Positions 11,601 through 25,354 of a DNA stretch of 64,000 bases are shown one piece after another. A program made the position numbers and the translations under genes. The stretch's first letter is position 1; every line of letters begins with the position of its first letter. The stretch comes from Megachile rotundata (Eukaryota > Arthropoda > Insecta > Hymenoptera > Megachilidae). The notes below the pieces were generated by a model that saw only the letters and a list, made by a program, of their open reading frames with translations, did not search any database and was not told the DNA's origin. The DNA lies in NCBI RefSeq assembly GCF_050947335.1, contig NC_134989.1, forward strand, positions 11,587,501 through 11,651,500. The letters run 5' to 3'.

Positions 11601-14600
11601 TTTACCTTTATACGAGATGGAGTACTTTGATAATTTTTGTGCCCAACAGTGCATTATTTTATTGGTTTTAAATATTTGCATAGAAGATTCATTCTTCGTT
11701 AAACGAAAATATTCATATCCAAGCATTGATATCCTTAAATGTTGAGTACAGTCTGGTTGAAATCTAAAACAATATATTTCCGTAGTATATTCAGTTTTCT
11801 GATTTATAAAAATTAAGTTACTTACGATTTATGAGTGTCAAAAATCCATTTCGATGCATTTGATTCAGACAGCATGAATAAACAAGACAGACCCAAATGA
11901 AGGTCAAACAATCGTGTATATATTATTTTTTTTAACAATATTGTTAAAAGATGAAAATATACTTTTGTAATTTCTGATAACAATGTAGAATTTATGTTTG
12001 GTGTAACACAAAAACTGAGATACAATGTCTTTATAATTTGTAGCAAACGATAATCATTATGCTCAATTTTTAATTTTTTTATGCTAACAAGTAATTCCTC
12101 TAACTGATTTTCTGCAATTGACTGTACAAAAATATATTATTGTAGGTAATTTGTATGATGCATTATAGAAATGCATATAAATTACCTGATCCTTAGTTAT
12201 ATAAAACCTTTGAACAGAAATGATATTTCTAAACAGTGGCAATAACGATTTATCTGTAGTAATCGCTAAATCTTTATATATTGTATATAATTTCCAACTC
12301 GATTTTGATATTTCATTTTGTTTTGTATCTACTGAACTTGAATTGTACATGGCACTTTCAGTAAAACACTGTTGATACAAATTTATCCAGTTGTATAAGA
12401 ATAACATTGTCTGCAAATCATCTAAAACATTATTTTTAAACAATTAATGTTCTGCATATAATAAATATTACAGTTTAATCTTTTAATCTTTTGTTTTACA
12501 ATAATATTTACATACCATCTACACAAACACACAATGTAGAAGAACTTAAATTTCGAATTACAATTGAATTATCTAGATCCATTTTAGCATATTGTAATAG
12601 CGTTAAACATATCTTGTATATGTATTGACATTCATCTGTCGTTAAATGGAATGGTTTCTCTTCGTATCTAAATTAGAATGAACACTTCAAAATAAAACAT
12701 TATATTGCACTAATTAAATTTTGATTTTATATAAATAAAAAGTTGCTCACCTATAAAAATAATTAAATAAATTTATATCTTTTGTCCATTCTAACAATAA
12801 AGATATAGCATTAATTTTTTGTAATTTTAGTAATGTTGCAACCTTAACAACATTTTTGTATGTAAGCATATATGAGTCAGTATTTTTTTCTATGTCCACT
12901 AAAATATTGTTATACAAAATTTAGAGATGTACATAAGTTTCTGTTAAAATATATATGATGAAAAATTATTTTATACCTTCACATGACTTTTTAATATATT
13001 TGTCTAATATATCTTTTTTATTTGTTTGATACTCATGAAGTGTAATATCGATTTGAAACTCTTTCTTTAAAAAATATACTGATTTTACTTCCTCTATATT
13101 ATTAATAAGATTACTATAATAATATAAATGAGTTTTACATGTTTTTGAGAGTTTTTCTACTTGTAACTTCACCCAACCGAACATTTCGATATAATATTTG
13201 AGAGATTCAGGTAATATCTAAATAATAAATACAAATTTAATGTATAAATATATATATAAAAATACAAACTTTTCAACAAATTCAAGTATAATAATTACCT
13301 TCAATGCCAAACTAGATATCACATAATTAACAATCTGTATGCAACAATATAACAGAACATCTGTTTCTAAGAAGTTTAATATTTCCATTACTTTGGTAAA
13401 ATTTCTACAAAACATTTACTATTAAATGATTTCAATCAGAATTATTTATACGTTCACTTAAATTATCTTACCCCTTAGATAAATAATAATTCACACAACA
13501 TGAAAAAGTTTTCCTCTTTAATAATGAATCGTTTTTTGTTATGCATTCAATATCAGCAATCATATCATCGTGATTTTCTTTTATTATACGATGTATTAAT
13601 TTCTGGAAAAGTTTATAAAAATATATATTGACAAACATCATAAACATTAGTAAACTATGTAATAAAATATATACTGTTTTATTTAATCATTAGTATAATT
13701 TACTTACATCATTTATACCAGTGTGTTCATAGCCATATTTCTTTAATATAAGTTTTATTGGAACATAATTGCATTCTGTTCTAATTTGAAATGCTAAAGT
13801 ATGGTCAAGAGTACTACTTGTTTCTGCTAAATTTGTAATAGATGAACTCCATGGAACAGAAGCTGCTTTTAAAACTTCTAATGTTTGTTGCAGTTTAGTC
13901 TACAGAAATTGAAAATTTATTTAGTATTCTTAAATTTGTAAATAAAATTTGAATGATTTACACACTTATACCTCTATATTTTGTATAAAATCTATGATAA
14001 GGATAATTCTTTTTTCCCATAAAGATCCTTCACCAAACCAGTAAGTCCTAGAATTTCTTATAATTTTCTGTAATTAAATTTATTTATAACTTTCATTGTA
14101 TAATGTTTAGCAAGTTTATTCGTTTATTCAAATTAATCATACCTGTATATACATTGTAAAAACATAATCATTTTGCAACATGTTATTTAACATGTACTGT
14201 TTTAAAAATGTATTTATAAATTCTGGAAGAATATCTATATGAACTTTATTCAGTAACATACAAGATACTTCCATAGGATCTTCATTATATGAGTTAAGAG
14301 ATATTGTTAATCTGAAATTTTAATATTAAATATAATTTTAGGCCAGATACTCTATTCGTTTATTGAAAAAGAATTAAAAGTTGTTACCTGTAATTAAGTT
14401 TTAGCTTTTTAATATCAGACATAGCTTGTATTAAAAGAATAAGTTGTTTCAAATTGGAATCATTGTTTAGGTATTCTTGGTGGGAATATAAAGACTGATG
14501 ATTTTCTTCAAATTTGAGCAATTTTATAAATCTTTCTGCAAAATCAATTCCAATGTTAGGCCATTCGGAATAATAAGTTTTTTCAAATGATTTAACTTTT

Positions 14601-17147
14601 CTACATCCCCAACAAATAATTTCAGATATTGCACTAGGAATACAAGACAATAATGTGGGTACAAAATGTGATAACCATGGCCAAAGGACAGATGGAGATG
14701 TATTCTCGGGAATAATTGCAAATATATCTCTTACAGTTTCTGCAGATATATGTTTAATTATGTCTGGGAGATGCCGAACCCAAATTAAAGTTGCTATTTC
14801 CATTTCTCCCTGTACACACATAAATGGTATTAGTTTCATAGAAAATGTGCTAATACTAAATCCATATTAAATTTCCTGTTTTACCAAATTTATATAATAT
14901 TTGTGTAGTTCTACAAAATCTGCATGTTGAAATTTTATCCATTCTTTCATAATATCATCATCATAATATTGGTGATCTTTTTGATACCCCCAAATCATAT
15001 GGAACGTCTCTAATTTATGCAACATATTATTAATCAAATATAGAAGCTTTAGGTGTTCATCTGTCTTCATTTTCTATAATTTATATGATTATGTATAATA
15101 TGAGATGTACAAAGAATATGACAAGTACACTCAGTTCACAATTACTTACTGCAGTATTTTTTGTAACTCTTGAGCGTGCATATGTATGAATTTTTCTCAT
15201 TTGTTTATAATCAGGTATAAGTGCTTTACTACAACATTCTACTATGTATTGCACATTTTCTATTTTGTCAAGCACATTAAGCAGCATATCCAATTGAACA
15301 GAACCACAATCTTTTTTTGCCTGAGATTCAAGTTGCAATAAAAGTAATAATGCTTTCCTACAATAAATAGGTTCTGTAGATAAATTAAACTTTTGTGCAA
15401 AAGCTTCAGCAGCATCAAACTGTTCCTTTCTTAGCAAACGTTGTAACTGACATTCAGGAATACTTTCTGACACAGTCTTTACCCTGACTGTATCAATATA
15501 TTTGGCATCAATTTCCAAATCATTAACTCCTTCCAAATACAAAATTGTTTCATCACAAGGATCCATAATTTCAACAAGATATGTTGTAGCTGGCACAGTT
15601 ATTCGAAACTTTTCATCAAATTCTAAGTAAAACAATGTAATTATATAATAGTGTAAATTAAATGTATTAAAAAAATAATTCGTGATCATGTTATATACCT
15701 GGAAATGAAAAAACATGCAAAGTATGCATATTGCAACTATCAGATGCTGCTAAAACAAGAATTTGGGATGAACTGTTATCATTGTTTTCAATTACTGCAA
15801 AATCTAATACAGGCACAGTATTCATATTTACACCAAGTAAAGTTTGAGGACATACCATCTTTAATATGTAATCTTTACGTAAACATAACATAGCCCTAAG
15901 ATCATTAAAATTAATAATTTATCAGTAAAGTCTGAGTATATCAACTGATATGTTTAAACTAATATAAATACTCACATATGATTTTTAAAAAACTTTGCTT
16001 TAATATAATTGCAACATGTGGACTGTTCAGAGGGCCACATAAATAACTTATTTAAACATACCATAGCTATTGATATATCATTATTTATTGCACCTACAGC
16101 AGCATATATTACCTGTAGAATTGATGCTAAAATTATTAGTTCTTATAAAAAAAGTAGCAATTCTATCAAACATAAGTTGTACACACCTGATCATTATAAA
16201 AACCTTTAAATAGCTGTTCACACTGAATTTCCTTAATAAGATTTTCCATTTTAATATTAACATTGGTGTTATTTAATATAAGTGATTGAACAAGTTTACT
16301 ATTAAATTGTGATACTCTGGAATATAAGTATTAATTCTGATTAAATATTTTCATTTATTTATATAATTTAATATAGTTACCTATAAATGGCCCCATTTTT
16401 AGCGACAAGATATATATTGATAAATTCATCATTTTCATTTTGTAAATATATAGTTATTATTTTATATCCGTCTTTACTGATGTTTCTATGTATAAAAATA
16501 AATATATTTTTATAACTATGGGATTATTGTTATAACATTGTAATGTAAGGTCATACACTTACTTTGTGAAAATAATTTGTCCTTTATTTAAATCAAGACA
16601 ATATAAGGCTCCATTTGACAATACAATAAATAAAAATAAACCATTGTTAGAAATACAATAACATGTTATTGCTGACTCAAAACTAATGTTTAGTAATATT
16701 TCTGTGCAGGTCTCATCTTTAAATATAGTAATTGATTCATCAATTATTATGCACACCCTTGAATATTGTACAGATGCAAGAATGCTTGGCTCCTTTGAAA
16801 CCTTGTAAAAAAAGTACAAATATCTTTTATAAAATATTCATGATATTTTCATTTACTTGTCAATCATCACAAAATTTATAAATTAATAAATGTTCATAAG
16901 ATGAATGAAAATGTACAAATTGTATTCAAGATAATTTAAAAAAGAAACGACCGTTAAAACATTTATGGTGTAGAAACTAATTTGGTTACAATAAAGCTAA
17001 TTTAAATACCTCGCCACTGCATTGTATTGTGGCAACTGTAGAAGTTTCATATAAAAAGCCATTATTTTCTGTTACTGTTCTTTTTCCGAAATTTATAGTT
17101 TCTTCTTCTTTATCAAATCCTGTAAACACTTTGTTCCATAACGCCAT
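8659..17147 (-). CDS. KNTC1: Kinetochore-associated protein 1 (KNTC1 / Rough deal, Rod)
   Basis: A large gene of about 31 short coding exons and roughly 2,000 codons, matching the length of Rod. The N-terminus, MALWNKVFTGFDKEEETINF, and the following strand-rich exons (17147-17010, about 16802-16562, 16486-16381, 16319-16187, 15893-15700) fit the beta-propeller. Helical repeat exons follow (about 15625-15150, 14809-14390, 13217-12979, 12427-12187, 12119-11827). A conserved C-terminal region (about 10709-10385, 10138-9783, 9433-9203, 9135-8832) contains GLGKKNYLALIGNPSKLV. Rod joins Zwilch and ZW10 in the RZZ complex, which loads dynein and Mad1-Mad2 at kinetochores. I chose the ATG at 17147 by family fit; an in-frame upstream ATG at 17252 would add 35 residues. 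The last exon (8760-8659) ends ICKYA-stop but also holds a strong donor (GTAAGTATG) just before the stop, so a further 3' exon is possible. Exon edges are approximate. Confidence 0.85.
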
Positions 17148-17545
17148 TTTACCCGCGAAACATTTACGAAATGATCTGGTACCTGCGCACAGCAGCTTAA
17201 AGCTTACTTCAGCTCCTACACAAAGATTCTGATGTTTAGCAAAAACAAACATAACCTCGACAGAAAGTTGAAATTTGAAACGTTTACTTTCAGCTATTGA
17301 AATGTCAAAGTCCTTTCATATATAATTTATTGTGTAACTTCAAACATATATTTCAATTAAGCTAGCACACAATTAAAAGATTCATATTTGAACAGTTTTG
17401 TTTATTTACATTGTTGTGTCATTTTTCATAAATGTGACTATGAATTTTGATTTTAGAATTTACTTTGTCTAAAAGCTAATCATTGATAAAATACACGATA
17501 TAAAAAGGGTATTTTTAAATAAGACGTTTAGCTGTATACCCATTT
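17148..17545. promoter_or_regulatory. Divergent intergenic promoter between KNTC1 and PRPF18
   Basis: The two starts lie 398 bp apart, head to head, so a shared bidirectional promoter is likely. A TTTCGCGGG word lies just upstream of the KNTC1 ATG and weakly resembles an E2F site. That would suit a mitotic gene but is not strong evidence. No TATA box stands out. Confidence 0.4.
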
Positions 17546-18850
17546 ATGATGGATATTCTCAAGGCAGAAATAATGAAAAAACGAAAACAATTAGAAGAAA
17601 GTAATGTTTTGGTAATGTCTGAAATTAAGTTATAATAGTTTTGTAAGTTAATATTATTTTAGTTTCATAATGTGTCAAACTATATGAATATTACAGAAAA
17701 ACAATAAAAAATATTTTAGAAGAGGTGAGCTAATATCAAAAGATCAAGAAGTAAAAGAGGTACAAAATAGTAACGATGAAGATGATAAAGTTAATATTAG
17801 GCAACAGCAAGAAGAATGTGAAACAGATGATAGTTCTGAACATTCAACATTACCTAGACATGAAGTGATTAAAAGATTACGTGAAAGAAATGAACCAATA
17901 TTATTATTTGGAGAATCAGAAATAGAAGCGTTTAAAAGGTTAAGAAAATGTGAGATTCTTGAACCTGAAGTAAATAAGGTATTTACTTATACATATAATA
18001 TTTTATAGTATGAAATTGTGCATAGAAACAAAGGGATTAGTAAGAGATTATTATACAAACTGATAGCTTGTAAATATTAATGTATATTAATTTATACTAT
18101 AGGGTTTTAGGAATGATTTTCAAGAAGCTATGGAACAAGTGGATCAGGCATATCTAAATGAAATATTAGCTTCATCAAAACCACAAGATCGTGATGGAAA
18201 AGGAGATGTCCATGTACCTGATGAAGGAGTGACCTATGAAGATCTGCAGAAAATGTCTGTCAAATTAAACAAGGGTGACAGGGATTTTGATTTACATGTG
18301 ATTACACAGTTTATACAATTTTTGGTGCAAATGTGGGGTATTCAATTAAATAGTAGGAGCACTGCTGAAAAAATGAGCACTAGAGGAAAGATGGCTAGTG
18401 CTACTTATGCTCAAACAAGAGAATACTTAAAACCTCTCCTTAGAAAATTAAAAAACAAATCTTTGCCTGAAGATATCACTGACAGTTTAACTGATATTGT
18501 AAAACATTTACTTGAACGCAATTATATTTTGGTAAATACCAGTAAATGAAATAATTTTAATACAATACATTGGGAATATTTATTTTAGAGTAAAAAAGTA
18601 TAATTTATTGCAGGCAAGTGATGCATACTTGCAGATGGCTATTGGAAATTCTCCATGGCCTATTGGTGTTACCATGGTTGGTATTCATGCACGTACTGGA
18701 AGAGAAAAGATCTTCTCTAAAAATGTGGCACATGTAATGAATGATGAAACTCAAAGGAAATACATTCAAGCTTTAAAAAGATTGATGACTAAATGTCAAG
18801 AATATTATCCTACAGATCCTTCTCGATGTGTAGAATATTCAAAAATATAA
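17546..18850 (+). CDS. PRPF18: Pre-mRNA-splicing factor 18
   Basis: Four exons (17546-17611, 17697-17978, 18103-18531, 18614-18850), all phase 0, give 337 codons, the usual family length. The N-terminus MMDILKAEIMKKRKQLEE carries the Prp18 start. The PRP4-like PSF motif region LPRHEVIKRLRERNEPILLF is at about residues 65-85. The C-terminal Prp18 helical domain includes GDRDFDLHVITQFIQFLV and the conserved loop ASDAYLQMAIGNSPWPIGVT. Prp18 acts in the second catalytic step of splicing with Slu7 and the U5 snRNP. The second Met (17549) could equally be the start, since many homologues begin MDILKAE. Confidence 0.96.
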
Positions 18851-19218
18851 TATTGTTAAGTGAAATAAGTAGATAAGTATGTATTATAGAATAAAAAATA
18901 TTAAATATATTTGACATAAAAGACTAGTATTTATTTTCTCCTCTTGCTGGTGTTACATGATATATACAAAGGAACTAAATATATGTTCAGATCAATTTGT
19001 TATAATAAAAAAAAGATTTGAAAATTAAATTGTATTTTCTATTTGACTGCTATAGAACTATTTCTTTATACTGTTTATATTTTCCAGCACAAATAAATTT
19101 TTAAAATAAACATAGTGTAAAATACTAAAATATTTAAAAAAATATACATATATTTTCCCCTTAAATTATAAATATTATATATTTATTCCCTCTCCTTAAT
19201 ATATTTTTTTATTAACCT
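18851..19218. other. Intergenic, convergent 3' ends of PRPF18 and P5CR
   Basis: 368 bp of AT-rich sequence with AATAAA-like words, for example AATAAAAAAT shortly after the PRPF18 stop. It presumably holds both 3' UTRs and polyadenylation sites. I see no gene. Confidence 0.6.
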
Positions 19219-20444
19219 TCACTTTATTTTGGAGGTCAATTCATTGGCTTTCTTTACTGCAGCTTCAATTGCATTCATCATTGATGCTCTACAAATATAA
19301 TTAGTAATATTACATAGTGTATTAACAGACATTACATTTTGATGCCTTACCTTACTTGACCACATTCCAGAGCATGAATTCCTGTAATAGTTGTACCTCC
19401 TGGAGAACATACTTCATCTTTTAACTGACCAGGATGTCTACCTGTTTCCAGAACCATTTTACCAGCTCCTACTAATACTTGAGCTGCAAATTTTGTTGCC
19501 ATAGGTCTTGGAACACCCATTTTTACAGCACCATCTGCCAATGCTTCTATAATAAGATATGCCTAAAAATTTGATTCAATATCATACTGCTATTCAAAAT
19601 ATTTGGAAGATACAAAAAACAAATAAATAATAATTAAACTATACATTTTACTTACATAGGCAGGACCTGAACCTGAAAGTGCACTTATGGCATTTATAAG
19701 AGATTCAGGAACACTTTCACTTACTCCAATATATGAAAATAATGCTCCTACTGTACTTTCATCTTGTTCAGTTGTATTCATAGAACAATATACTGGAAAT
19801 AATAAGAATATTATAAAAATATAGTTCATACTGTTTACTCAAAGAAATGTTTTACCTGTTATTCCTTCTGCAACCATCATTGGAGTATTAGGCATACATC
19901 TAATAATACGAGGATGTGTTACAACTAATTTCAATTTCTGAAAATATTGCAATAATTTTACAATAATTCTTTCTTCATGTTTGTGTGATGTGTTTATGTA
20001 ATAATCATTCTTACATTCATTAATGTTTCTAATGTAACTCCTACAAGTACTGAAATAAAAAGCTTTTCTGCAGTTTTCTTTTTTATTGTTGCTTGTATAC
20101 CCTGAAGTGCATCATTAAGCATATGTGGTTTCATAGCTAAAAATATGATTTCACAATTATCTACTACTTCTCCATTTCTTAATGTGGCATGAGCACCTAA
20201 ATCTATCCAAAAACCTAAAGTTCTGTCTGTACGAGCAGAAACCCAAACATTGTGTGGATTTAAAATGCCTGTAACAAAAAGTTTATTGTATTAAAAATAA
20301 TTCCAGTTAATTATTAGCATTATAGTTGCTATACTAAAACACAAATATATTACCTTTATGAATTAAACCAGCACCAATGGCACTTGCCATATTCCCACCT
20401 CCAATAAAACCAACTTTGCTCGACATTAAATCAATATTTTCCAT
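19219..20444 (-). CDS. P5CR: Pyrroline-5-carboxylate reductase
   Basis: Six exons (20444-20354, 20268-20015, 19937-19856, 19792-19656, 19562-19351, 19288-19219) give 281 codons. The enzyme reduces pyrroline-5-carboxylate to proline with NAD(P)H. The Rossmann motif KVGFIGGGNMASAI opens the protein. AMKPHMLNDAL and TPMMVAEGITVYC follow. The proC signature region contains ALSGSGPAY, then SPGGTTITGIHALECGQVRA and a short lysine-rich end. The start at 20444 leaves about ten residues before the Rossmann fold, with no obvious mitochondrial presequence. This suggests a cytosolic PYCR3-like form or an organellar form with an unseen upstream exon. The donor of exon 5 contains two adjacent GTAAG words; only the downstream one keeps the frame and the conserved VRA. 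Confidence 0.95.
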
Positions 20445-21650
20445 TTTTCTTGAAAATTTAATCAATGGGCTATATATATATTTGTAATAATTATATTGGT
20501 GTGTCAATAATGTGCATCAATTGTATGTTGCCTAAATTGTGTAACACAATTTATGGTATTTATTTCTGTAATTTTGAATAATGAAAATAAGTTAAACGGA
20601 TTAATGTCAATCTGTCAATTATGAATATTTCACAAGTTAGTGAATTCTGTTTTCTGTAATACTTTTCTTATTTTGTAACAAAATGAATTTCAACCTTTCA
20701 TTCACGCTTACACATTTTGTGATAATCCTCTTAGACATGTGGCTGGAAACCTTGAAAATAGATGGAGACAGAATATAAAAAGGCATAAACTATAAAAAAA
20801 GCATAGAAATGAACAACAAAAAATTGCCTAAAGCAGATGTTATCTGTTATCAACAAACAACTTACATAATTATAAATATTATATGGAAAATTTAGTTATA
20901 ACTACAAACACGTTTCCGATATATATACATATTTATAATAAAACGAGTATTTAATTTAATTGTATGTAAAACACTGTTATATACCATGTTTTATGTAAAC
21001 AATGCGAGAGTGTTATATATTTTTAATGAATGATTATAGCATTTATACATATATATGAAAATACGTATATACACTTACATCGGGGAAATAAATAAATATG
21101 TTTTACACTACTCTTTATTTCATTTATAATAAAACTTCATGAAATTATATTTATCACATTCATCGATTCAATTTTATAGTGGGCACAGTTGACGTATTTG
21201 ACATATCAGTCAATTTAGCAAGAGAATAGAATTTTTCAACACCGATTTTTGTTCATTCTGCGCATGTTGTCTTAATTGCCGTTCGCGGTTCTTAACACCT
21301 AGCAAGTATACATAGCGATTTTTTTATTTTGTATGATCTACATCTATCACCTTTTCCCTCGATTAAAATATTTTGTCCACCATGTATATTACAGATGATA
21401 TGAAAAGTGAGCAACACAAGTGGTTGAGAGGTCTCTGAGTTCAATTGAGTTGCGCGAAATGATTCTATTCTCTCGTCAAATCGGCTATACATAGTCGATA
21501 CATTTGACGTATAATTACTAATGACGATTAATTGGTTCTTATTATTGTATTTATTTTTAAATACAAAAATGTACAATACAATATGATATAAGAAAACAAT
21601 GGCCTTAATTTATGTCACTTAGGAACCTGGTATAAAAGAAATTTATTATA
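20445..21650. other. Intergenic between P5CR and ARL13 (divergent)
   Basis: 1.2 kb of AT-rich sequence without a supportable gene. It should hold both promoters. The part nearest ARL13 (about 21180-21300, with CGATTCA and TTGCCGTTCGCGG) is less AT-rich and is the best promoter candidate. No convincing RFX X-box was found, although ARL13B genes are often RFX targets. Confidence 0.5.
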
Positions 21651-23567
21651 ATGGGTAATTGTATACGGAGTATATTGAAAAGGTTACAAAGGAAAAGGTG
21701 TACTGAAAAGTAATGTATTAATTTATTATAAAAATACGTTTAAGAATAAACTAAAAAATTAACAAATAATTTATTTATAGGACTATTATCTTACTCATTG
21801 TGGGTCTTGATAATGCGGGAAAAACTTCTGTTTTAAATTGCATCAGTGGTGGTGTGTATTGTAGTATAATTTTTATTTTACATTAAGAATTACAATTGAC
21901 TTAATAAATATTATAATATATATTTTTTTAGATTCAGATAAGTCTGTACTACCAACAATGGGATTCCGTACTGTGTCTTTAAAATATAAATCATATACTG
22001 TGAAAATTTATGATATTGGTGGTAGTTCCCAAATTAGATCTTTATGGCCAAAATATTATAACAGTGTAAGTACTAATAAAAGTATCTTAAACATTATAAT
22101 TATATTTTGTAGAAATTTAGTACAACCTTTTTCATATTTATCTGCAGCAACGTAATATTTGTTTAAAATATCCCTCTTTCTTCATTTTACATCTTTTAGA
22201 TACATGGTCTTATATATGTGGTGGATGCTAGTGATATTTCTCGTCTTACAGAAAATAAAGTTGTATTTGGTGAATTAATTACACATGAATATATTTCAGG
22301 AAAACCATTATTATTGTAAGAGAATTGAATATATTTATGCTTGTGTATTTTTGTTTATACACAAAACACTATTTACTGTCTATGCAACATAAAATGTCCA
22401 GTAGAGCACATGGAGTCTATTGTTTATATCCCAGCAAATAAGACCTGTATTGCTCTTGCTGAACTTTCTGTGCTACATGGATAGTACATAATGCACATTA
22501 TGCACCAATTAAGTTTGCATAAAAAATATATATGTATACATATATGTGTGTGTGTGTGTATCAATACACAGCATGAATTTCCATCATTAAATGTTACATT
22601 GTTTATATTATCGAATACTGCAATACCATTATACATTTTATAATAGGCTTGCAAACAAACAGGATGTAAATGGGGCTATCGATGAACTAGATCTTGTTGA
22701 GCATTTAGATGTAGAACATGCTGTTAATACTATGAAATGTCCCACACGAGTGGAAATATGTTCATGCATTGAAAAGGGAGAACAATTAAAAGATAATAGC
22801 ATAGGTATTAAAAATGGATATAAGTATGTATTTTAGCTTTTTACTTGACATTGAGTTTTAAGAATCTTAAAAAGATATAAATTTATATTAAGCAGAAATA
22901 AATAATTCATACAGATGGTTGCTGGACATAATATCAAAAAATTACATTGTTTTAAACAATAAACTTAAAGGTTTCCAGAATGCTCAGAATGAAAGAAACA
23001 CAGAAGTACAAACCACAACATTTGATACACCATCAAAACTCTCAATTCATTCAAATCCTTTTAAACCAATCAAAGAATTGATTGCAAAGAAGGTAAGACT
23101 TTTTATGAACACCAGATTTATTGAAAAAACTTTTTTATTTCGTTTACAATTACAATTTTAGGATGGAGTTCAAGCAATAAGTATTTCAGAAAATGGTACG
23201 TAATAATCATCTTAATAACAATATATAATTTATTTAAAATATATGAAATGTACTTATAGGTGTTTTAAAGAGTGGAAAGAAATTAAAAAATATATTTACG
23301 CATAAAAATAAGACTGCACCACTTAATGTTGAAGAATCTGTTATTGAAATAAAAGATACATCAGAAACTGATCAGTCCACTAAAGTTTTAAAACCTCAAA
23401 GAAGTCTACAAGCATTTTCTTCAACATTGAATCCAACAACACTGAATGCGGATTCAAATGGAATCAGATATAAATTAACCCGTCCATATACAGCTCCAGG
23501 ATGTTCACAACAATTTATAAATAAAATAACAGTAATTAATATACCTGGACAAGTAACGCAAGGATAA
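21651..23567 (+). CDS. ARL13B: ADP-ribosylation factor-like GTPase 13B-like
   Basis: Eight exons (21651-21697, 21781-21851, 21932-22065, 22200-22315, 22647-22823, 22915-23092, 23162-23195, 23260-23567) give 354 codons. The small-GTPase motifs are in order: P-loop GLDNAGKTS, switch I PTMGFRT, switch II YDIGGSSQIRSLWPKYY (the usual catalytic Gln position is altered, as in this family), IYVVDASD, and ANKQD. A long C-terminal extension after residue about 200 has low-complexity and basic stretches. ARL13B acts in cilia as a guanine-exchange factor for ARL3 and is anchored by N-terminal lipidation. Here the start MGNCIRS offers Gly2 for myristoylation and Cys4 for palmitoylation, which differs from the double-Cys N-terminus usual in vertebrates. 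ARL13A is an alternative name. Confidence 0.85.
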
Positions 23568-25354
23568 TATTTTTAAGTTTTTATTTAAGTAATAATAAGG
23601 GACCATTGTAAAAATAATTAAATCATATAAAAATATTGTACTGATAAGTTCACACTGCAAAATGTTTTATATCTGTGAAATTTACTACATTAATAAAACG
23701 TGAGAGAATTGCATAAACTTTTATTACGTAATAAATTATTTCTGTAAATAAATTTTTATTTTATACTAGATATATAAAGCATAGGTGTTTTTGTTTCACA
23801 TTAGTAGTCAAAAGATATTCTTATAATAACTTTATTATATTCCATAAATTTGTACACAAATTCATGTATACAAAAATTTGGCAAACATATGAACTAGAGA
23901 ATACATATCAAAGGCTTATAAAATTTATAGTGTAAAGACGTTAGAAAACTTTCGATTATACAATAGCATATAAAACTGCATAAAAAACACTGTATCACGT
24001 AAAGCATACATCAGCACATATGTATCACAATTTACAATATCATATATATTGTAAAGATTTTTATAACATATCTTGTTGAGCAACTACTTTATCAAATATA
24101 ATGTGTTGAAAAATCATCTTACAGATCATTATCATAAGGAACAATATATCTTATGTAATGCAAAGATTATTAAATTTTCTAACGAAAATATTCCACACAA
24201 ATTACAATACACAGGTACAAATACAGCAATAAAAATGTAGTGTCAAATTACCAAAAATGATACTAGACACTATAAAATTACATTAATTGGAATTTGAAGA
24301 CTACATATTCATATTATGAAAGACTGTTGTATCACCACTTTAGAAGTTTCCATAGATCATAATAATGCCACTTCAAATACAAATACAATAATTTTTATGA
24401 TAATATTAATAGACAATTTTATTAAATTCTTATCTACTTTATCTAGCAATGCCATTTTTCAAACTATGAAACAAAATAACATTTCATGTATCAGCAATTC
24501 CAAAAGTGTATGCAAATTGCGCTTCTTAATTCTTATTTATTTTTTTAACGATAGGTAAATCTTGAATATTCGTTGTAATTGCACCTTATATAATCACAAC
24601 TACTTTAATCAGGCTATATTTATCTATTACTAAGTTGAAAATATTTCATTCTTTATATAAGACGACTATTGCTTATTGCAAAAAGACACATGTTTTGTCC
24701 TTCTGACTTTGTACAATGTAGTAGTCATTAAATATATAATTTTCTTTAAGTTGCTTGCATTACAATAATTAAAAAATACCTTTTTCTAAATATGACATTA
24801 AAATAGTATAGTTGGTATATAAGTTACTTATAAAATTTTGTTCATAAAGCAGCAGTCACAAAGGCAATCAATTTTACTATATTTATAACGCTTTTTGTCT
24901 TAGTTTTACTTTTCATTTGTACTTATTCTGTACCTTACTTGTAATGTACTGAATATTATCTTAATAATATTGTTGTATGATCACTATTACACTCATTCTA
25001 TGCAGCTTCCTAATTATTTAAAAATAGTTAAAAGTTATATTTAAATATCTTATTCTTATAAATTCTACAGTAGGTACAAACCTTACAAAACATATATGAT
25101 TTGTAAGACTTCTTCATAATCTAATAAGTAATATTGCTATATTATCTTGTAGTGCACATGTTATGTAATATAATGGCAATTTGTGTAAAATAAATGCTGT
25201 CATTTAAATGCAATACATTGCAGTCACACCAAATAGGATCTGCATAAGTAAAATATTACAATCTAATTTCCAACAATGGTGTGACTTATGCTCATAGAAA
25301 TTTACATAGTGTAATTCATATTACACTTTATAAACTTTTCTGTATATAAAACAG
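23568..25354. other. Intergenic, convergent 3' ends of ARL13 and caspase
   Basis: 1.8 kb of very AT-rich sequence with no supportable coding region. It probably includes a long caspase 3' UTR on the minus strand and a short ARL13 3' UTR. Open frames here, such as 24316-24558, are of noise length and composition. Confidence 0.5.

Noticed and set aside
20521..20550. X-box-like GTTGCC...GTGTAAC upstream of ARL13
   Set aside because: Half-sites are too far apart for an RFX site.
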